Shown: in pieces, positions 36,708-45,185 of the stretch | Layout: each line of letters starts with the position of its first letter | Position numbering within the stretch: the stretch's first letter is position 1 | DNA from: Actinokineospora iranica | GTDB lineage: Bacteria; Actinomycetota; Actinomycetes; Mycobacteriales; Pseudonocardiaceae | DNA length: 64,000 nucleotides | Assembly (NCBI RefSeq): GCF_900101685.1 | Contig: NZ_FMZZ01000006.1 | Location: 1-64,000, forward strand | Direction of reading: 5' to 3' | The notes under the pieces: generated by a model | Database searches by the model: none | The model's input: the letters and a program-made list of their open reading frames with translations, nothing else | Told to the model about the DNA's origin: nothing | Made by a program: the position numbers and the translations under genes

Positions 36708-36741
36708 ATTCCGCGCCTCCGATACGACGAATGCGCGGAAT
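36708..36741 (+). promoter_or_regulatory. Nine-bp perfect inverted repeat upstream of the YbaB-like gene
   Basis: ATTCCGCGC (36708-36716) and GCGCGGAAT (36733-36741) flank 16 nt. It starts just after TATGCT (36701-36706), a possible -10 box, so it would lie in the 5' leader or serve as an operator for the five-gene operon. Confidence 0.5.
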
Positions 36742-36775
36742 AGCCAATCTGTCTGTCAAAAAGACGGATTCCACA

Positions 36776-37135
36776 ATGCCACTGGGGGCAGCGTTGAGAC
36801 CGACAAACCACGACGAACTCGCGCGAGCGCAGCGTGAGATTCAGGAACAACTCGGGCAATTGGCAACGCTACGGGCGAACCTGCGAGACCTACGAAGCCA
36901 GGCGCAGTCCGAGACCGGCAAGGTGACCTGCGCCGTCGACGGCGAGGGCACGATCCTGGAGTTGCGCATCGCCCGCGGATCGGTCAGGTCGATGCCCGCG
37001 GCCACGCTCGCCGCCGAGATCAAAGAAGCCATCGACACCGCACGCCAACGGCAGGATGAGATGACAGCCGAGCAGTACAACCACCTGTTCGCCCGTTACG
37101 CCGGTTCCGAGGGCCTCGACGATGTCCGGTATTGA
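36776..37135 (+). CDS. YbaB/EbfC-like nucleoid-associated protein
   Basis: A 119-residue protein with an N-terminal helix (DELARAQREIQEQLGQLATL) and a GKVTCAVDGEGTILELRI beta segment, matching the YbaB fold that binds DNA as a dimer. It ends in a helix rich in Ala and Glu. In Pseudonocardiales, YbaB-like proteins often precede ESX substrate genes. The ATG at 36776 is the default start; a TTG at 36794 has a better ribosome binding site (GGGGG five bases upstream). The 235-bp spacer in front holds the putative terminator and inverted repeat. Confidence 0.8.
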   Translation: MPLGAALRPTNHDELARAQREIQEQLGQLATLRANLRDLRSQAQSETGKVTCAVDGEGTILELRIARGSVRSMPAATLAAEIKEAIDTARQRQDEMTAEQYNHLFARYAGSEGLDDVRY

Positions 37136-37403
37136 GGAAATCTACCGACTGGTCAGCGAGATCGAGGCGACCACCGCACGGGCCCGCGCGGACGCCGCCG
37201 CGAAAGCGGCACGGACGATCGAGGAAGAAATCCGGCCAGAACTGGGCACAGTGCGAGTGAACGGATACGGCGCGCTGCTCTCGATCGATCTCGACCAGCG
37301 AAACATCCAGGTCAGCACCGAGGCCGTGCTGGCGGCCGCCGTGGTGGACGCCATCACGCGCGCCGAATCCCGAGCGAACCGTCAGGTGGGGAGCGAACAA
37401 TGA
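37122..37403 (+). CDS. Small YbaB-like protein
   Basis: A 93-residue protein: a helical start (IEEIYRLVSEIEATTARARADAA), then GTVRVNGYGALLSIDLDQ, which resembles the central sheet of YbaB proteins, then an alanine-rich helix. It overlaps the previous gene by 14 bases and the next by four. It is probably a partner of the preceding YbaB-like protein; function unknown. Confidence 0.72.
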   Translation: MSGIEEIYRLVSEIEATTARARADAAAKAARTIEEEIRPELGTVRVNGYGALLSIDLDQRNIQVSTEAVLAAAVVDAITRAESRANRQVGSEQ

Positions 37404-37723
37404 CCGACTACCACGTCGTGCCTGCCGCTCTTCGCAACGCGGTGACCAAACTGGACGAGGCGGCGGGGCACTGGGGATCGGCACACGGCGCGATCCGGGA
37501 TCACTACATGGGCCAGGACACACTGGGCCTGCTCGGTCGGCTGAAGAACACGCACGAGGCGTACAACCGCGCCTTGGACACGGTGCAGAACAGACTGGGC
37601 GAAGGCAGCCAGCGACTCACCGACGCCGGTTCCACCCTGAACGAGGTGGCCAAGCATTACGAGTCGGTGGACGCGGACGAATACCGCAAGTTCAACTACA
37701 TAGACGAGAAACTGGGGCGTTGA
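37400..37723 (+). CDS. Type VII secretion target, EspC/DUF2580-like
   Basis: A 107-residue helical hairpin protein in the size class of ESX targets. The N-terminus FHVVP-like segment (DYHVVPAALRNAV) and the C-terminal helix carry the pattern. Y-E-S-V-D near residue 92 fits the YxxxD/E export signal of ESX substrates. No signal peptide is present. It is translationally coupled to both neighbours. No ESX core genes (EccC, EccD) are in the window, so export would rely on machinery encoded elsewhere. Confidence 0.78.
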   Translation: MTDYHVVPAALRNAVTKLDEAAGHWGSAHGAIRDHYMGQDTLGLLGRLKNTHEAYNRALDTVQNRLGEGSQRLTDAGSTLNEVAKHYESVDADEYRKFNYIDEKLGR

Positions 37724-37724
37724 G

Positions 37725-38423
37725 ATGGGCGGGACCGAGGTCGTCGGCGGGTACCCGGTACCCGCGGGTGCGGACAATCGTGTGTTTCCGTATGACAGCG
37801 CGGCAACCGTGGTGTACTGGGGCGACAAGGCGGGCAATCCACTCGTCCGCAAGTTGGTGGACGAGGTTCGCGACTGGCTAGGGCATCCGGAGATCGTGAC
37901 CAGCCTCGCCCACCAGTGGGGTGTCGACGCGAAGCATCACATGGATCAATCCTCCGGTGGGCTCACCTCGTGCTTGTTGGACGTGAAGGCGTACTGGCAG
38001 GGGCCCGCGTTCGACTCCTTCGCCGGGTACATCGGACAGGTCCAAGAGGTGGTGAAAGCGAACGCCCAGGTGCTGACGGAAATGGGCAAATTGATTCAGG
38101 AGATGCACAAGCACATCACCGAAACCTACAAGTCGGGGATTCAGTTCATCGGCCAGTGCGCTGCGGATATTCTCGCGGCGGCGGGCGGGATCGCCGGAAA
38201 CTGGGCGAAGCTGTGGGGTGCCGTGGCCGAGGGTGTGCTCACCCTGCTCGGTAGGTTCGTGACCAGTACGTCGACGCTGGCACAGAAGGCGTTGGACGTC
38301 ATGGACGGGTACAGCAAAAGCGCGTTCGACCTCGAAAGCAAGGCAGTCGACTTGAAGATCCCGGACACGGCGCCTGCCTCGGTCGGGGAAAACGGCAACT
38401 GGAAGGTCAAACCCGCGACATGA
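37725..38423 (+). CDS. WXG100-like protein with C-terminal extension
   Basis: A 232-residue protein. About residues 60-150 form a WXG-type helical hairpin with the turn YWQGPAFDSF near 90 and long amphipathic helices on both sides. About 140-190 is glycine and alanine rich and hydrophobic (QCAADILAAAGGIAGNW). It has no signal peptide. It is probably the secreted partner of the preceding EspC-like protein. Start and stop are tightly packed with neighbours. Confidence 0.75.
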   Translation: MGGTEVVGGYPVPAGADNRVFPYDSAATVVYWGDKAGNPLVRKLVDEVRDWLGHPEIVTSLAHQWGVDAKHHMDQSSGGLTSCLLDVKAYWQGPAFDSFAGYIGQVQEVVKANAQVLTEMGKLIQEMHKHITETYKSGIQFIGQCAADILAAAGGIAGNWAKLWGAVAEGVLTLLGRFVTSTSTLAQKALDVMDGYSKSAFDLESKAVDLKIPDTAPASVGENGNWKVKPAT

Positions 38424-39046
38424 GCCGGATCGCCAGAGTCGCCATGGCCATCCTGGTCGTCCTGGGGCTCGCATCCTGCGCGAGCAGCGCGGAGCGGCCG
38501 CGACTCTCAGACCTGCCCGACAAGGATCGGTGTTTCGACGGCCTTGAAGAAGGTCTGCGGGAAACGACCGGCCCGCTGTATGGTCTCCAACGGAACGCCG
38601 CACCCGTTCTCGGTCCGGTAAATGATGTCTACATATCGTGCACGGTCCGGTTTATGGACACTCACTACTCGTTGAGGCAAAGTCGTGGGCCCTATGAACG
38701 AGACATTTCGGTGACATACCGCCTTTACCATGGCGATTCGGCCGTCGCGAACGCGGTTCGAGATTTCCGCAATCCCACATTGCCCCGGTCGGATGTCGTG
38801 TCCCCAAACGGACCGCCAATCGGCGACGAGCACGCGAGCTGGCCGGGAGACGGGGTTCTCGACATCGGGTGGAACGTCGAGATCCGGGTCAGCAATATGA
38901 TCGCCGATATCACGGTAGGCGGCCGGGACTACGCTCCTGACGCCACGGACAACACCACGGTGGGATGGCAGGAGATCCCCGGCCGGTTGCGCGAGCCAGC
39001 CGAGCGGTTCGCCGCCGCCGTGGCGGCGCGCCTGCTGCGGGATTAA
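38420..39046 (+). CDS. Putative lipoprotein (DUF3558-like)
   Basis: A 208-residue exported lipoprotein with signal and lipobox LASC near residue 20. The mature part starts RPRLSDLPDKDRC and contains two cysteines (DRCF and YISC) that could form a disulfide, as in DUF3558 lipoproteins. Such lipoproteins are common at ESX-linked loci of Pseudonocardiales. The ATG overlaps the previous stop and the stop overlaps the convergent ligase gene by four bases. Function unknown. Confidence 0.75.
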   Translation: MSRIARVAMAILVVLGLASCASSAERPRLSDLPDKDRCFDGLEEGLRETTGPLYGLQRNAAPVLGPVNDVYISCTVRFMDTHYSLRQSRGPYERDISVTYRLYHGDSAVANAVRDFRNPTLPRSDVVSPNGPPIGDEHASWPGDGVLDIGWNVEIRVSNMIADITVGGRDYAPDATDNTTVGWQEIPGRLREPAERFAAAVAARLLRD

Positions 39047-40635
39047 CGAAGACGGGCGACGAAGCGGGATTTGGCGGCCGCCCGGCGTAGCTTGCCTGAT
39101 GAGGTCTTGGGCAGAGCGCCGGGCGGCACGGCGATGACCGCGGCCGGGGACGCTGAGACAGCGTGGACGACGGCGGCGGCCACCTCGTCGCACAGTCGCC
39201 GCTCCTCGGCCGCGTCGCCTGCCAGGGTGGACTCGAAGGCGACCGCGAACCGTTCTCGGCGGGCGCCCTCGTCCAGCCGCAGCGCCACCACGTTGCCCGC
39301 GCGCACGCCAGGCACCGAGGCGGCGGCGCGTTCGACGTCGGTCGGATAGACGCGCCTGCCGCCGATGGTGATCACATCGGTGATTCGGCCGCGGATGACG
39401 ATCTCGCCGTCGGCGAGGTAGCCGAGGTCGCCGGTGGGCAGCCAGCCCTGGTCGCGGTGGGTTGGCACCGGGCCGTCCACCGTCAGGTAGCGCCGGGACA
39501 CCGACGGGCCCCGTATCCACAACTCCCCCACCTCGCGGTCGCCGCATTCGCGGCCGTCTTCGCCGCTGACGCGCACCTCCACGCCGGGCAGCGGCGGGCC
39601 GAGCAGCGCCAGGCCCGCATCGAGCCGCAGGCCCGTGCCCGGTGACGAGAACGACACCGCGACGGTGGCCTCGGCCAACCCGTAGGCCGGGAGCACCACG
39701 CGCTCGGCCAGGCCGAAGCGACGGCCCGCGGTGACGAACGAGTCCACGGACCGCGGGTCGATCGGGTCGCTGCCATTGAGCGCGATGCGCAAGCTGGACA
39801 GATCGTAGGTGCCATCCGGGACAGCCGCGAGTTCCCGGCCGAGCAGCCCGTAGGAGAAGTCCGGCCCGGCGGTGACGGTGGCCCGGTGCTTGCTTATCAG
39901 CTCGGCCCAGATCAGCGGATGGAACAGGAAGTCCCGCGGCGTCACGCTGACCAGGTCGGCGCCGAACGCCATGGGCAGCAACAGGAATCCCATCATGCCC
40001 ATGTCGTGGAACAGCGGCAGCCAAGAGAGAAAGACCTCCCGTTCCACATCGGTGCGGGTAGCCGCGAGCATCGCGATCACGTTGGCGTGGATGTTCGCGT
40101 GGGTGAGGACCACGGCCTTGGGTTCCGCCGTCGAACCGCTGGTCAGTTGCAGCAGCGCCGGTTCGTCGTCCCCGCTCGGCACGACGTCGGCGAGCGGTTT
40201 CCCGGTCAGGTCGGCGATCATCATGAACGGGATGCCAACGTCTGCCAGTTTCGCCGCGAACGAGGCGAACGGCCGGTCGATCAGCACGACGTCCGCCGAC
40301 ACCAGGCGAAGGGCCTCCAGGGTCGTCTCGGACCACGTCCGCAGTCCTGTCCGCGAGGTCGGCAGGTGCAGCATGGCGACGGTCCCGCCCGCGAGCCAGA
40401 CCGCTTGCACGGCAGGCGCGATCACCGCGGGCTCTCCGGCGAGAATCGCCACGGTCGCCCTGGCCGGGACGCCACCGCCGACCAGCGCCCCGGCGATCCG
40501 CCTGGCTCGCTCGTGCACCTGAGACCAGGCGAACCGCTCCGCTGCCCTGGGTTCCCCGACCACGATTCCCCGATCGCGCCGGTTTCCGCTGGTCAGCATG
40601 GCTGTCACGATCCGGCTCACAGCCGCACAGTACAT
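39043..40635 (-). CDS. Fatty acyl-AMP ligase / acyl-CoA synthetase (FadD-like)
   Basis: A 530-residue adenylate-forming enzyme. The P-loop reads LTSGSTAEPKAV near residue 165, SWLPLFHDMGMMGFLL near 205 is characteristic of the fatty acyl-AMP ligase branch, and YGLAEATVAVSF, TGDLGYL and the C-terminal lysine in LPKTSSGKLRR complete the signatures. These enzymes activate fatty acids for transfer to CoA or to a polyketide/NRPS carrier. It is monocistronic and converges with the lipoprotein gene, so the partner carrier is not obvious. Confidence 0.9.
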   Translation of the reverse strand: MYCAAVSRIVTAMLTSGNRRDRGIVVGEPRAAERFAWSQVHERARRIAGALVGGGVPARATVAILAGEPAVIAPAVQAVWLAGGTVAMLHLPTSRTGLRTWSETTLEALRLVSADVVLIDRPFASFAAKLADVGIPFMMIADLTGKPLADVVPSGDDEPALLQLTSGSTAEPKAVVLTHANIHANVIAMLAATRTDVEREVFLSWLPLFHDMGMMGFLLLPMAFGADLVSVTPRDFLFHPLIWAELISKHRATVTAGPDFSYGLLGRELAAVPDGTYDLSSLRIALNGSDPIDPRSVDSFVTAGRRFGLAERVVLPAYGLAEATVAVSFSSPGTGLRLDAGLALLGPPLPGVEVRVSGEDGRECGDREVGELWIRGPSVSRRYLTVDGPVPTHRDQGWLPTGDLGYLADGEIVIRGRITDVITIGGRRVYPTDVERAAASVPGVRAGNVVALRLDEGARRERFAVAFESTLAGDAAEERRLCDEVAAAVVHAVSASPAAVIAVPPGALPKTSSGKLRRAAAKSRFVARLR

Positions 40636-40727
40636 AGGGAGCGGGAACTCGTCCGTGGGTGTCGCACGTCGGGGCGGCCCGGTGGACCTAGGGTGTCCGT
40701 TGGGGACGTAGGCTGACCCCCGTCACA

Positions 40728-40748
40728 TTTTCGCCTCTAAGGCGAAAA
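40728..40748. promoter_or_regulatory. Perfect 8-bp palindrome upstream of nadE
   Basis: TTTTCGCC (40728-40735) and GGCGAAAA (40741-40748) flank TCTAA. It ends 19 bases before the nadE start. It is a good candidate operator or leader hairpin that controls NAD synthesis. Confidence 0.6.
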
Positions 40749-40767
40749 CATGGTGGAGGATGGTGAC

Positions 40768-42504
40768 ATGCCGCAGCTTCGTATCGCCTTGGCCCAGGTC
40801 AACCCCACTGTCGGGGATCTGTCCGGCAACTCGGCCATGGTGCTCGCCTGGACCCGCAAGGCCGTTGAGGCGGGGGCGCACCTGGTCGTGTTCCCGGAGA
40901 TGGCGCTCACCGGCTACCCGGTGGAGGACCTGGCCCTGCGGGAGTCCTTCGGACATGCCGCGCGCACGGCGTTGGCGGCGCTGGCTGAGACGCTGGCCGA
41001 CAACGGGTGCGGGGAGATCGCCGTGTATGTCGGTTATCTCGACCGGGATGAGGTTGGCGCGCGCAACGCGGCCGCTGTCCTGCACGGTGGTGAGGTTGTT
41101 GCCCGGCAGTACAAGCACCACCTGCCGAACTATGGCGTGTTCGATGAGCGCCGCTACTTCAAGGCTGGGCGGTCCCTGGACATCGTGCGGGTGCGGGGGC
41201 TGGAGGTGGGCATGGTCATCTGCGAGGACATCTGGCAGGAGGGCGGGCCGATCGCCGCGCTGGGGCGGGCTGGGGTCGATCTGGTGGTCTCGCCCAATGC
41301 TTCGCCGTATGAGCGCAAGAAGGACGACGCGCGGTTGCCGCTGGTCGCGCGGCGGGCGCAAGAGGCTGGTGCGCCGCTGGTCTATGTGAACCAGGTTGGC
41401 GGTCAGGACGATCTGGTTTTCGACGGTGACTCGATGGTCGTCGGTGCTGATGGGACGCTGCTCGCACGCGCGCCGCAGTTTGTCGAGGATCTGGCGCTGG
41501 TTGACCTCGACTTGCCGGGGGGTGCGGCGAAGAGCGACGCCGAGGCCGTTGACGACTTCTCGGTGCGGCGGGTGACCGTGTCGGCGGAGGCGGTGCCCGG
41601 CTATGAGCCGCAGCACGCGGGCAGCCTCGCCGAGCCGCTGCCGGAGGAAGCCGAGGTGTGGGCGGCGCTGGTCACCGGGCTGCGCGACTACGCGCAGAAG
41701 AACGGGTTCCGGTCGGTGGTGCTGGGGCTGTCCGGGGGGATCGACTCGGCGGTGTGCGCGGCGCTGGCGGTGGACGCGCTGGGGGCGGACGCGGTCTACG
41801 GGGTGTCCATGCCGTCGGTGTACTCGTCGGACCACTCGCGTTCGGACGCCAGCGACCTGGCCGAGCGGACCGGGCTGCACTACACCGAGCAGCCGATCGC
41901 GGGGATGGTCGAGGTGTTCGTCGACCAGCTTGGCCTGACCGGGCTGGCGGAGGAGAACGTGCAGGCGCGCTGCCGGGGTGTGACGCTGATGGGACTGTCC
42001 AACCAGCACGGGCACCTGGTTCTGGCCACCGGCAACAAGACCGAGCTGGCCGTGGGCTACTCCACCATCTACGGCGACGCCGTCGGCGGGTTCGCCCCGA
42101 TCAAGGACGTGCCCAAGACCCTGGTGTGGGCCCTGGCCCGCTGGCGCAACGCCGAGGCCGAGAAGCACGGCGAGGCCCCGCCCATCCCGGAGAGCTCGAT
42201 CAGCAAGCCGCCCTCGGCCGAGCTGCGGCCGGGTCAGATGGACAGCGACTCGCTGCCGGACTACGAACTGCTTGACGACGTCCTGGACGACTACATCGAA
42301 GGCGACCGCGGCTACGACGACCTGATCGACGCCGGGTTCGCCCCGGAGCTGGTCGACCGGGTGCTGCGGATGGTCGACCGGGCCGAGTACAAGCGCCGCC
42401 AGTACCCGCCGGGCACCAAGATCAGCTTCAAGGCGTTCGGCCGGGACCGCAGGCTCCCGATCACCAACGCCTGGCGCGAGGGCGCCCCGCTGGACCTGCC
42501 ATAA
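40768..42504 (+). CDS. nadE: Glutamine-dependent NAD+ synthetase
   Basis: A 578-residue two-domain enzyme. Residues 1 to about 270 form the nitrilase-type glutaminase with the Glu of FPEMALTGYP, the Lys of YKHHLPNYGVFDE and the Cys of VICEDIW. About 300-578 is the synthetase domain with the ATP loop LGLSGGIDSAVCA near 320. It makes NAD+ from deamido-NAD+ in the cytoplasm using glutamine ammonia. The ATG at 40768 follows GGAGG with good spacing; an in-frame ATG at 40750 lies at the palindrome and is less likely. It is shorter than the long mycobacterial form (about 680 residues). Confidence 0.96.
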   Translation: MPQLRIALAQVNPTVGDLSGNSAMVLAWTRKAVEAGAHLVVFPEMALTGYPVEDLALRESFGHAARTALAALAETLADNGCGEIAVYVGYLDRDEVGARNAAAVLHGGEVVARQYKHHLPNYGVFDERRYFKAGRSLDIVRVRGLEVGMVICEDIWQEGGPIAALGRAGVDLVVSPNASPYERKKDDARLPLVARRAQEAGAPLVYVNQVGGQDDLVFDGDSMVVGADGTLLARAPQFVEDLALVDLDLPGGAAKSDAEAVDDFSVRRVTVSAEAVPGYEPQHAGSLAEPLPEEAEVWAALVTGLRDYAQKNGFRSVVLGLSGGIDSAVCAALAVDALGADAVYGVSMPSVYSSDHSRSDASDLAERTGLHYTEQPIAGMVEVFVDQLGLTGLAEENVQARCRGVTLMGLSNQHGHLVLATGNKTELAVGYSTIYGDAVGGFAPIKDVPKTLVWALARWRNAEAEKHGEAPPIPESSISKPPSAELRPGQMDSDSLPDYELLDDVLDDYIEGDRGYDDLIDAGFAPELVDRVLRMVDRAEYKRRQYPPGTKISFKAFGRDRRLPITNAWREGAPLDLP

Positions 42505-42552
42505 GACAGGAAGAGGTCCCGCGCGCACCGGCCACGAACGGCGTTCACCGGT

Positions 42553-42558
42553 TAGGGT
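42553..42558 (+). promoter_or_regulatory. Candidate -10 box of the RNB nuclease gene
   Basis: TAGGGT ends six bases before the GTG at 42565, again the leaderless arrangement. Confidence 0.45.
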
Positions 42559-42564
42559 GCCAGC

Positions 42565-43974
42565 GTGAACTCCAGGGTGATCGGGACGGACGGTGCGGCC
42601 GTGGACTTCGCCCGGGTCCGCCAAGACTTCGCACTGCCCGAACAGTTCCCCGCAGCCGCGCTGGCCGAGGCAGAGCAGGCCGTCTCCGACGGCGCGCGCG
42701 GCGCCCGGGTGGACGCGACCGACCTGCCGCTGGTCACCATCGACCCGCCCGGGGCGAAGGACCTGGACCAGGCCGTGGCCATCAACCGGCGCGGCGATGG
42801 GTACCGGCTGCACTACGCGATCGCCGACCTCGGGGCGTTCGTCGTGCCCGGGGGCGCGCTCGACGCCGAGGTCCGCAAACGCGGCCAGACGATCTACCTA
42901 CCGGACGGCAACGTCCCCCTCCACCCGACTGTCCTGTCCGAAGGCATCGCGAGCCTCCTCCCGAACCAGGTGAGCCCAGCCGCGCTGTGGACGATCGACC
43001 TGGACGCCGCCTGCGAGCCCGTCGACGCCCGCGTGGAACGGGCCCTGGTGCGGTCGGTGGCGCAGTTCGACTACGAGACCGTCCAGGCGGGTTTCGACCA
43101 CGGCAACCCCCACCCCTCGGTGGCGGCCCTCCCCGACCTGGGCCGGTTACGCCGCGCCCTGGCGATCCGACGCGGCGCGGTGGAGTTGCAGCTCCCCGAG
43201 CAGGAAGTCGAACCTGACGGCGCCGGTTGGCGCCTGGTGCTGCGCCCGCGCACCCAGGTGGACGCATGGAACGCCGAGATCTCCCTGCTGACCGGCATGG
43301 CGGCGGCAAAGATCATGCTGGACGTCCGGGTAGGCGTCCTGCGCACCCTGCCCGACCCCGACGCCAGCGCGGTCCAGTGGCTGCGCCGGTCGGCGAAGGC
43401 GCTGGGCATCACCTGGCCGAAGGAGAAGAGCACCGCCAAGCTGCTGTCCGAGCTGGACCCGACCCAGCCCGCGGCCTTGGCCCTCTTCATGGACGCCACC
43501 CGCCTCCTACGCGGCGCCGGTTACACCGTCTTCGACGGCGCGGTGCCACCCCTGAGCACCCACGCAGGCGTCGCTGCCTCCTACGCGCACGTCACCGCCC
43601 CACTACGCAGACTGGTAGACCGTTTCGGCACCGAAATCTGCCTGGCGGTTTGCGCGGGCAAGGAAATCCCGGCCTGGGTGCGGGAGGCCCTCCCCAGCCT
43701 GCCGGTTCTGATGGAATCCTCCGACAGCCTGGCAAGCAAGGTCGACCGAGCCTGCCTGGACCAGGTGGAAGCCTGGGTCCTCCACGACCAGATCGGCCAG
43801 GAGTTCGACGCGGTGGCCCTACGCGCGGAGCCTGCGACAGCGGAAATCTTCATCGCCAACCCACCAGTCCTGGCCAGGTGCACCGGAACATCCCTCCCTG
43901 AAGGCGAAACCATCCGAGTGCGCCTGACAGAGGCCGACGAGGTACGGCGCAAGGTGGCCTTCGAGCGGGTGTGA
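42565..43974 (+). CDS. RNB-domain exoribonuclease (RNase II/R family)
   Basis: A 469-residue protein consisting mainly of an RNB domain. DPPGAKDLDQAVAI near residue 55 carries the magnesium-binding aspartates, and YRLHYAIADLGAFV, YLPDGNVPLHP and SYAHVTAPLRRLVDRFG near 335 are conserved RNB blocks. It lacks the N-terminal cold-shock domains and probably the S1 domain of RNase R, as in many short actinobacterial members. It degrades single-stranded RNA from the 3' end. Confidence 0.9.
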   Translation: MNSRVIGTDGAAVDFARVRQDFALPEQFPAAALAEAEQAVSDGARGARVDATDLPLVTIDPPGAKDLDQAVAINRRGDGYRLHYAIADLGAFVVPGGALDAEVRKRGQTIYLPDGNVPLHPTVLSEGIASLLPNQVSPAALWTIDLDAACEPVDARVERALVRSVAQFDYETVQAGFDHGNPHPSVAALPDLGRLRRALAIRRGAVELQLPEQEVEPDGAGWRLVLRPRTQVDAWNAEISLLTGMAAAKIMLDVRVGVLRTLPDPDASAVQWLRRSAKALGITWPKEKSTAKLLSELDPTQPAALALFMDATRLLRGAGYTVFDGAVPPLSTHAGVAASYAHVTAPLRRLVDRFGTEICLAVCAGKEIPAWVREALPSLPVLMESSDSLASKVDRACLDQVEAWVLHDQIGQEFDAVALRAEPATAEIFIANPPVLARCTGTSLPEGETIRVRLTEADEVRRKVAFERV

Positions 43975-44217
43975 GGGACTGCCCTGGGTGGGCTGGATCG
44001 GGTGGAACCAAAGTGGTGTCTCGGGTTTCCAACCGGGTCCGCGACCCGGCCAGGCCCCCAGGGCTGGGCCAGTGTGCAACGGGGGGCGGAACGGCACACC
44101 ACCCACCTGCACCCAGGGCCTGCCAGGTGTCAGACGGGGGTGGAGCAGCGCCCCCTGCCTGCCGAGCCCAGTCCTACCAGTGCCAGCAGGGTGGGGGCAA
44201 GGAGCACACCCGCCCCC

Positions 44218-44396
44218 CTGCCAGGCAGAACCAGCGCCCGCCCAGTGCTCGATGGGGTGGAGTGGTTTCTTCGGGGGTGAAGGAAGATCCCTAAACTTGC
44301 CGTGGTCGTGGGGCCGAAGGCTCCCCACCCGTCTTTCCCCGCGACGGGATCTTCCTTCGTAGGGGCCCCGAAGAAACCACTCCACCCCATCGAGCA
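44218..44396. repeat. Large inverted-repeat element, copy 1
   Basis: A 31-bp perfect outer stem (44246-44276 with 44366-44396) is separated from a 13-bp perfect inner stem (44279-44291 with 44346-44358) by an asymmetric internal loop (2 nt left, 7 nt right). The 54-nt top contains GTCGTGGGG pairing with CCCCGCGAC and a small GCCGAAGGC hairpin. About 28 nt to the left (CTGCCAG..GAACC.GCGCCCGCC) are shared with copy 2. It lies between the RNB gene and the F420 reductase gene, in the 540-bp spacer 43975-44516, where I see no gene. Confidence 0.9.
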
Positions 44397-44516
44397 GACC
44401 ACCAAACCCAGCCCCCGCAGAAGCCAGCGAGCAACCCCCACAGCCACGCCCCCAGTAACCAGCGTCAGCGATCTGTCGCTACCGTGCGCTAGAGAGTCCC
44501 CGTGGAAGGAAACGAC

Positions 44517-45185
44517 GTGACTGAGATCGGTCAGCTCAAGGTCGGCGTGCTCGGCGGGACCGGCCCCCAAGGTCGAGGCCTGGCGCTGCGCTGGGCCAAG
44601 GCAGGCATCCCCGTAGTCCTGGGCTCACGCTCCCCCGAGCGAGCCGAAGCAGCGGCGGAACACCTCCGCAAGGCCACCGGGAGCGCAGCCATCACCGGCC
44701 TCGACAACGCGGCCTGCGCCGCTGACGCCGATGTCGTTCTCGTCGCCGTCCCGTGGGATGGCCACCGGGAACTCCTGGAGTCCCTGCGCGACGAACTCGC
44801 GGGCAAGATCGTCATCGACTGCGTCAACCCCCTGGGTTTCGACAAGCAGGGCCCCTATGCCCTGCCCGTCGAGGAAGGCAGCGCGGCGCGGCAGGCTGAG
44901 CGCCTGCTGCCGGACTCCCGCGTCACCGCCGCGTTCCACCACGTGTCCGCGGTGCTCCTGAGCGACCCGGAGGTGTCCGAAGTGGACACCGACGTGCTCG
45001 TCCTCGGCGATGACCGGGAGGCCACCGACCTGGTGCGCGCGCTCGCCGACGCCATCCCCGGGATGCGCGGTGTCTACGGTGGCAGGCTGCGCAACGCTCA
45101 CCAGGTCGAGGCGTTCACCGCCAACCTGATCGCGATCAACAAGCGGTACAAGGCGCACGCCGGAATCCGCGTCACGGACGTCTAG
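44517..45185 (+). CDS. npdG: F420-dependent NADP oxidoreductase
   Basis: A 222-residue Rossmann protein. VGVLGGTGPQGRGLALRWAKAG near the start is the NADP loop with the GxGxxG-like turn, SRSPERAEAAA follows for the 2'-phosphate, and VVLVAVPWDGH, VIDCVNPLGFD and FHHVSAVLL match NpdG/FNO enzymes. It passes hydride between F420H2 and NADP+ in the cytoplasm. The GTG at 44517 follows GGAAGGAAACGAC. The next gene starts within its stop codon. Confidence 0.87.
   Translation: MTEIGQLKVGVLGGTGPQGRGLALRWAKAGIPVVLGSRSPERAEAAAEHLRKATGSAAITGLDNAACAADADVVLVAVPWDGHRELLESLRDELAGKIVIDCVNPLGFDKQGPYALPVEEGSAARQAERLLPDSRVTAAFHHVSAVLLSDPEVSEVDTDVLVLGDDREATDLVRALADAIPGMRGVYGGRLRNAHQVEAFTANLIAINKRYKAHAGIRVTDV

Noticed and set aside
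40723-42813. 696-codon minus-strand frame opposite nadE
   Set aside because: It is the antisense of nadE, whose plus-strand protein has complete catalytic motifs. It is typical of high-GC shadow frames.
43819-44385. Minus-strand frames across hairpin element copy 1
   Set aside because: They translate the inverted repeat and the RNB gene antisense. Similar peptides from copy 2 are explained by the shared DNA element, not by a conserved protein.
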